Source: Larkinella knui | GTDB lineage: Bacteria; Bacteroidota; Bacteroidia; Cytophagales; Spirosomataceae | DNA: 64,000 bases | Direction: 5' to 3' | NCBI RefSeq assembly: GCF_003858645.1 | Contig: NZ_RQJP01000008.1 | Span: 1 to 64,000 of the forward strand | Part shown: positions 63,752 through 64,000 of the stretch, piece by piece | Position numbering within the stretch: the stretch's first letter is position 1 | Layout of the letters: each line of letters starts with the position of its first letter | The notes under the pieces: model-generated | Told to the model about the DNA's origin: nothing | The model's input: only the letters and a program-made list of their open reading frames with translations | Database searches by the model: none | Position numbers and translations under genes: made by a program

Positions 63752-64000
63752 ATGATTTCTGAACCTTCCATTGTCGAAAATGCGTCGGGTCGTAAACCGG
63801 GTGAGCCGGTCCAATCGGCCATCACGTACGAAAAAATACCCACGCACATCTACGCCGATGCGAAAGATGCGTCCCGCGCCGTCGCCCACGAAATTGCCGA
63901 TCTCATTCGCGAAAAGCAGCAACAGGGGAAGCTGTGTGTCTTGGGGTTAGCCACTGGCTCGTCGCCCAAAACGGTGTATGCCGAGCTGATCCGGCAACAC
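63752..64000 (+). CDS. nagB: Glucosamine-6-phosphate deaminase, N-terminal part, cut by the window edge
   Basis: The first 83 codons from the ATG at 63752. VAHEIADLIREKQQQGKL leads into CVLGLATGSSPKTVYAEL, the phosphate-binding GLATGSSP loop of NagB. The enzyme converts glucosamine-6-phosphate to fructose-6-phosphate and ammonia in the cytoplasm, channelling amino sugars from peptidoglycan or chitin into glycolysis. The N-terminus is about 45 residues longer than E. coli NagB, as in the long Bacteroidetes forms that also carry a C-terminal deacetylase-like domain. Whether that domain is present cannot be seen here. It is divergent from the peptidoglycan carboxypeptidase gene. Confidence 0.88.
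   Translation, partial: MISEPSIVENASGRKPGEPVQSAITYEKIPTHIYADAKDASRAVAHEIADLIREKQQQGKLCVLGLATGSSPKTVYAELIRQH

Overview
The window looks like chromosomal DNA of an aerobic member of the Bacteroidetes, most likely order Cytophagales (Spirosoma/Larkinella-like). This is inferred from gene content. There are three SusC/SusD pairs, a giant hybrid two-component sensor, planctomycete-type DUF1549/DUF1501 cassettes, ASPIC/VCBS lipoproteins, many lipoprotein or Tat leaders, weak Shine-Dalgarno sequences and TAnnTTTG-like -7 boxes. I saw no rRNA, tRNA, CRISPR array or phage.

Layout. 1-1085 is a mobile-element graveyard: an IS5-type transposase cut by the window edge, a frameshifted IS3 OrfA remnant, and a multi-hairpin non-coding stretch. 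1086-3405 holds two unrelated beta-propeller lipoproteins. 3661-8507 (-) is an isoquinoline-oxidoreductase-like molybdenum hydroxylase operon with two large subunits around one [2Fe-2S] subunit. 8677-13071 (-) holds a polytopic membrane protein, an Asp-box protein and a YD-repeat-like lipoprotein.

13588-24839 is polysaccharide utilisation locus 1: a divergent hybrid sensor/regulator, SusC, SusD, a GH16 glucanase-like enzyme and a small secreted protein. 25316-29600 (-) is DUF1549/DUF1501 cassette A. 29707-37756 (-) is a SusC-SusD-VCBS/ASPIC operon. 37932-51663 is a sugar locus: an MFS sugar porter divergent from an AraC regulator, a DUF5107/TPR protein, a GH2 enzyme, and a divergent third SusC/SusD pair. 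52021-53586 is a PAS sensor kinase.

53838-55082 (-) encodes a Dabb protein and a Tat-exported sugar phosphate isomerase-like protein. 55359-59612 (-) is cassette B, a paralogue of cassette A. 59990-62377 (-) is an FtsX/MacB-type permease with sigma-54-like control sites. 62544-63566 (-) is an S66 LD-carboxypeptidase. nagB starts at 63752 and runs off the right edge.

Functionally the window is mostly a carbohydrate-scavenging region: outer-membrane uptake (SusC/D), extracytoplasmic hydrolysis (GH16, GH2), inner-membrane sugar import (MFS), sensing, and downstream amino-sugar metabolism (nagB). The most interesting non-coding signal is a promoter-like module of about 67 bp. It occurs with identical internal spacing upstream of three genes scattered over 17 kb (SusC-2, DUF1549 cassette A, GH2), suggesting one regulon linking the SusC/D operon, the GH2 enzyme and the cytochrome-like cassette.
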